Assembly: GCA_963790525.1 (NCBI GenBank)
Contig: CAWBOV010000002.1
Span: 496,001-560,000 of the forward strand
Reading direction: 5' to 3'
DNA length: 64,000 nt
DNA from: CAWBOV01 sp963790525
GTDB lineage: Bacteria; Actinomycetota; Actinomycetes; Mycobacteriales; Jatrophihabitantaceae
Part shown: piece after piece, positions 63,295-64,000 of the stretch
Position numbering within the stretch: the first letter of the stretch is position 1
Layout: each line of letters opens with the position of its first letter
The notes under the pieces: model-generated
The model's database searches: none
Told to the model about the DNA's origin: nothing
Seen by the model: only the letters and a program-made list of their open reading frames with translations
Position numbers and translations under genes: made by a program

Positions 63295-64000
63295 CTACCC
63301 TGCGGCGGCGGCGCTGTCCTCCAGCACCTTGCGCGCGAGAGCGCTGTGCGTGACGAGGGCGTTGACGAGGCCGCCCTTCAGTGCATACCGCACGGCGTCC
63401 GCCTTCCCCTCCCCGTAGGCCACGGCCAGCACGGTCTCGATGGAGGCCAGCTGCTCGGCGGTGATGCCGATGATCCGCTTGCTCAGCGGGGTGGTGACCT
63501 GCCGGCCGTCCTCGTCGATGAAGGCACCCGAGATCTCCGCGCGGACGCCGAGTTGGCGCGCCTTCTCCCGGCTCGGCTGGTCGATCGTGTCGAAGATCGT
63601 GGACTGACCCGCGGACCACGCGCCGATTCCCACGGCGGCGATCGTCACCTCGGCCACCATCGCCGCCGCGCGGGCCACATCGGGCTGGCGGCGCAGGGTG
63701 CGCGCGGTAGCCGCGTCGGGCACGACGAGCGGAGCGTAGAAGACGTGCGCAGCGCCGCCGCCGGCCCGCGCCACCCGACGCACCAACTCCAGCACGTCGC
63801 TTCCGTCAGGCCCCGTCAGCGCGCCGGTGAGCTGGACGGCGGCACAGCCGGGCAGCGGAGCGGGAAGAGTGCCGATCCCGCGCAGCGATCGCGCCCACGC
63901 CAGGCCGATGACGTCGTCGGACGTGGCGATGTCGCTGAGCAGTTCGGCGGCGGCCTCACCGAGCCGGACGCGCAGGTTGGCCGGGTCGTCGTCGGTGAGA
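63295..64000 (-). CDS. SorC/DeoR-type sugar-binding regulator, C-terminal part (5' end outside window)
   Basis: The frame is open to the window end, giving the last ~234 residues. AVQLTGALTGPDGSDVLELV, FYAPLVVPDAATARTLRRQP, VGIGAWSAGQSTIFDTIDQP, ISGAFIDEDGRQVTTPLSKR and GITAEQLASIETVLAVAYGE are the phosphosugar-binding domain of SorC-family regulators. The N-terminal HTH lies beyond the window. The ligand is probably a phosphorylated sugar; target genes are not visible. Confidence 0.85.
   Translation of the reverse strand, partial: LTDDDPANLRVRLGEAAAELLSDIATSDDVIGLAWARSLRGIGTLPAPLPGCAAVQLTGALTGPDGSDVLELVRRVARAGGGAAHVFYAPLVVPDAATARTLRRQPDVARAAAMVAEVTIAAVGIGAWSAGQSTIFDTIDQPSREKARQLGVRAEISGAFIDEDGRQVTTPLSKRIIGITAEQLASIETVLAVAYGEGKADAVRYALKGGLVNALVTHSALARKVLEDSAAAAG

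Noticed and set aside
51446..64000. An integrated element with att repeat of tRNA-Arg
   Set aside because: I looked by eye for a second copy of the tRNA 3' end (ggttcgaatcctgccggg) downstream and for an integrase gene; neither was found in the window.

Overview
The window is high-GC, densely packed DNA from an actinomycete. Lineage clues are mycothione reductase (mycothiol metabolism), an F420-type luciferase-like enzyme, GTP-dependent PEP carboxykinase, a chaplin-like surface protein with a sortase signal, DUF4916 and SigE-type ECF families, and frequent GTG starts. A Pseudonocardia-like member of the Pseudonocardiales is my best guess, at low confidence. No plasmid, phage or transposase genes were seen.

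Layout. 1-6 kb: 3' part of an MMPL transporter, a secreted phytase-like protein, then a reductive pyrimidine/hydantoin cluster (amidohydrolase, dihydropyrimidinase, LLM oxidoreductase). 6-10.9 kb: two lipoproteins, an MFS exporter divergent from an aldo/keto reductase, LysE and DUF1697. 10.86-16.08 kb: AraC regulator, VOC protein, UvrA-like ABC ATPase and amylosucrase, all recognisable end to end but broken by about 35 single-base indels, nearly all insertions. 16-26 kb: lactonase, a MarR-mycothione reductase operon, NCS2 nucleobase permease, alpha/beta hydrolase, GNAT, CoA-transferase/racemase, class III aminotransferase and thioesterase. 26-36 kb: metallopeptidase lipoprotein, pckG, VOC, Rieske oxygenase, pgm, xylA and xylB. 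36-42 kb: ECF sigma factor with a membrane partner and a DUF4349 lipoprotein, siderophore-interacting protein, Ohr, acyl-CoA dehydrogenase and L-serine dehydratase. 42.25-43.14 kb: a striking non-coding composite repeat array. 43-51 kb: TetR with a DHA2 exporter, a beta-lactamase-fold lipoprotein, an MprF/LysX-type aminoacyl transferase, tRNA-Ser, a chaplin-like LPFTG protein and a membrane companion, tRNA-Arg.

51.5-57.6 kb, downstream of tRNA-Arg(ACG), is accessory in character: small orphan genes, a NUDIX gene with a deleted relic copy, an XRE regulator, and two paralogous 362-363 aa proteins with near-identical 5' ends flanking small immunity-like genes. 57.6-64 kb holds an HD-GYP/LuxR protein, an ArsR-SulP operon with inverted repeats at the promoter, a class II glutamine amidotransferase, a hemolysin III protein and a partial SorC-type regulator.

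Themes. Carbon and nitrogen salvage (pyrimidines, nucleobases, xylose, serine, gluconeogenesis) is mixed with stress and efflux functions under local repressors whose operators can be read as inverted repeats. The least explained structures are (i) the six-unit palindrome-plus-20-mer array after the serine dehydratase gene, (ii) the duplicated orphan proteins of the 53.8-57.5 kb block, and (iii) short tandem repeats that re-copy gene 3' ends including the stop codon at three loci. Single-base indels recur in otherwise intact genes, so many broken genes may be sequence errors rather than true pseudogenes.
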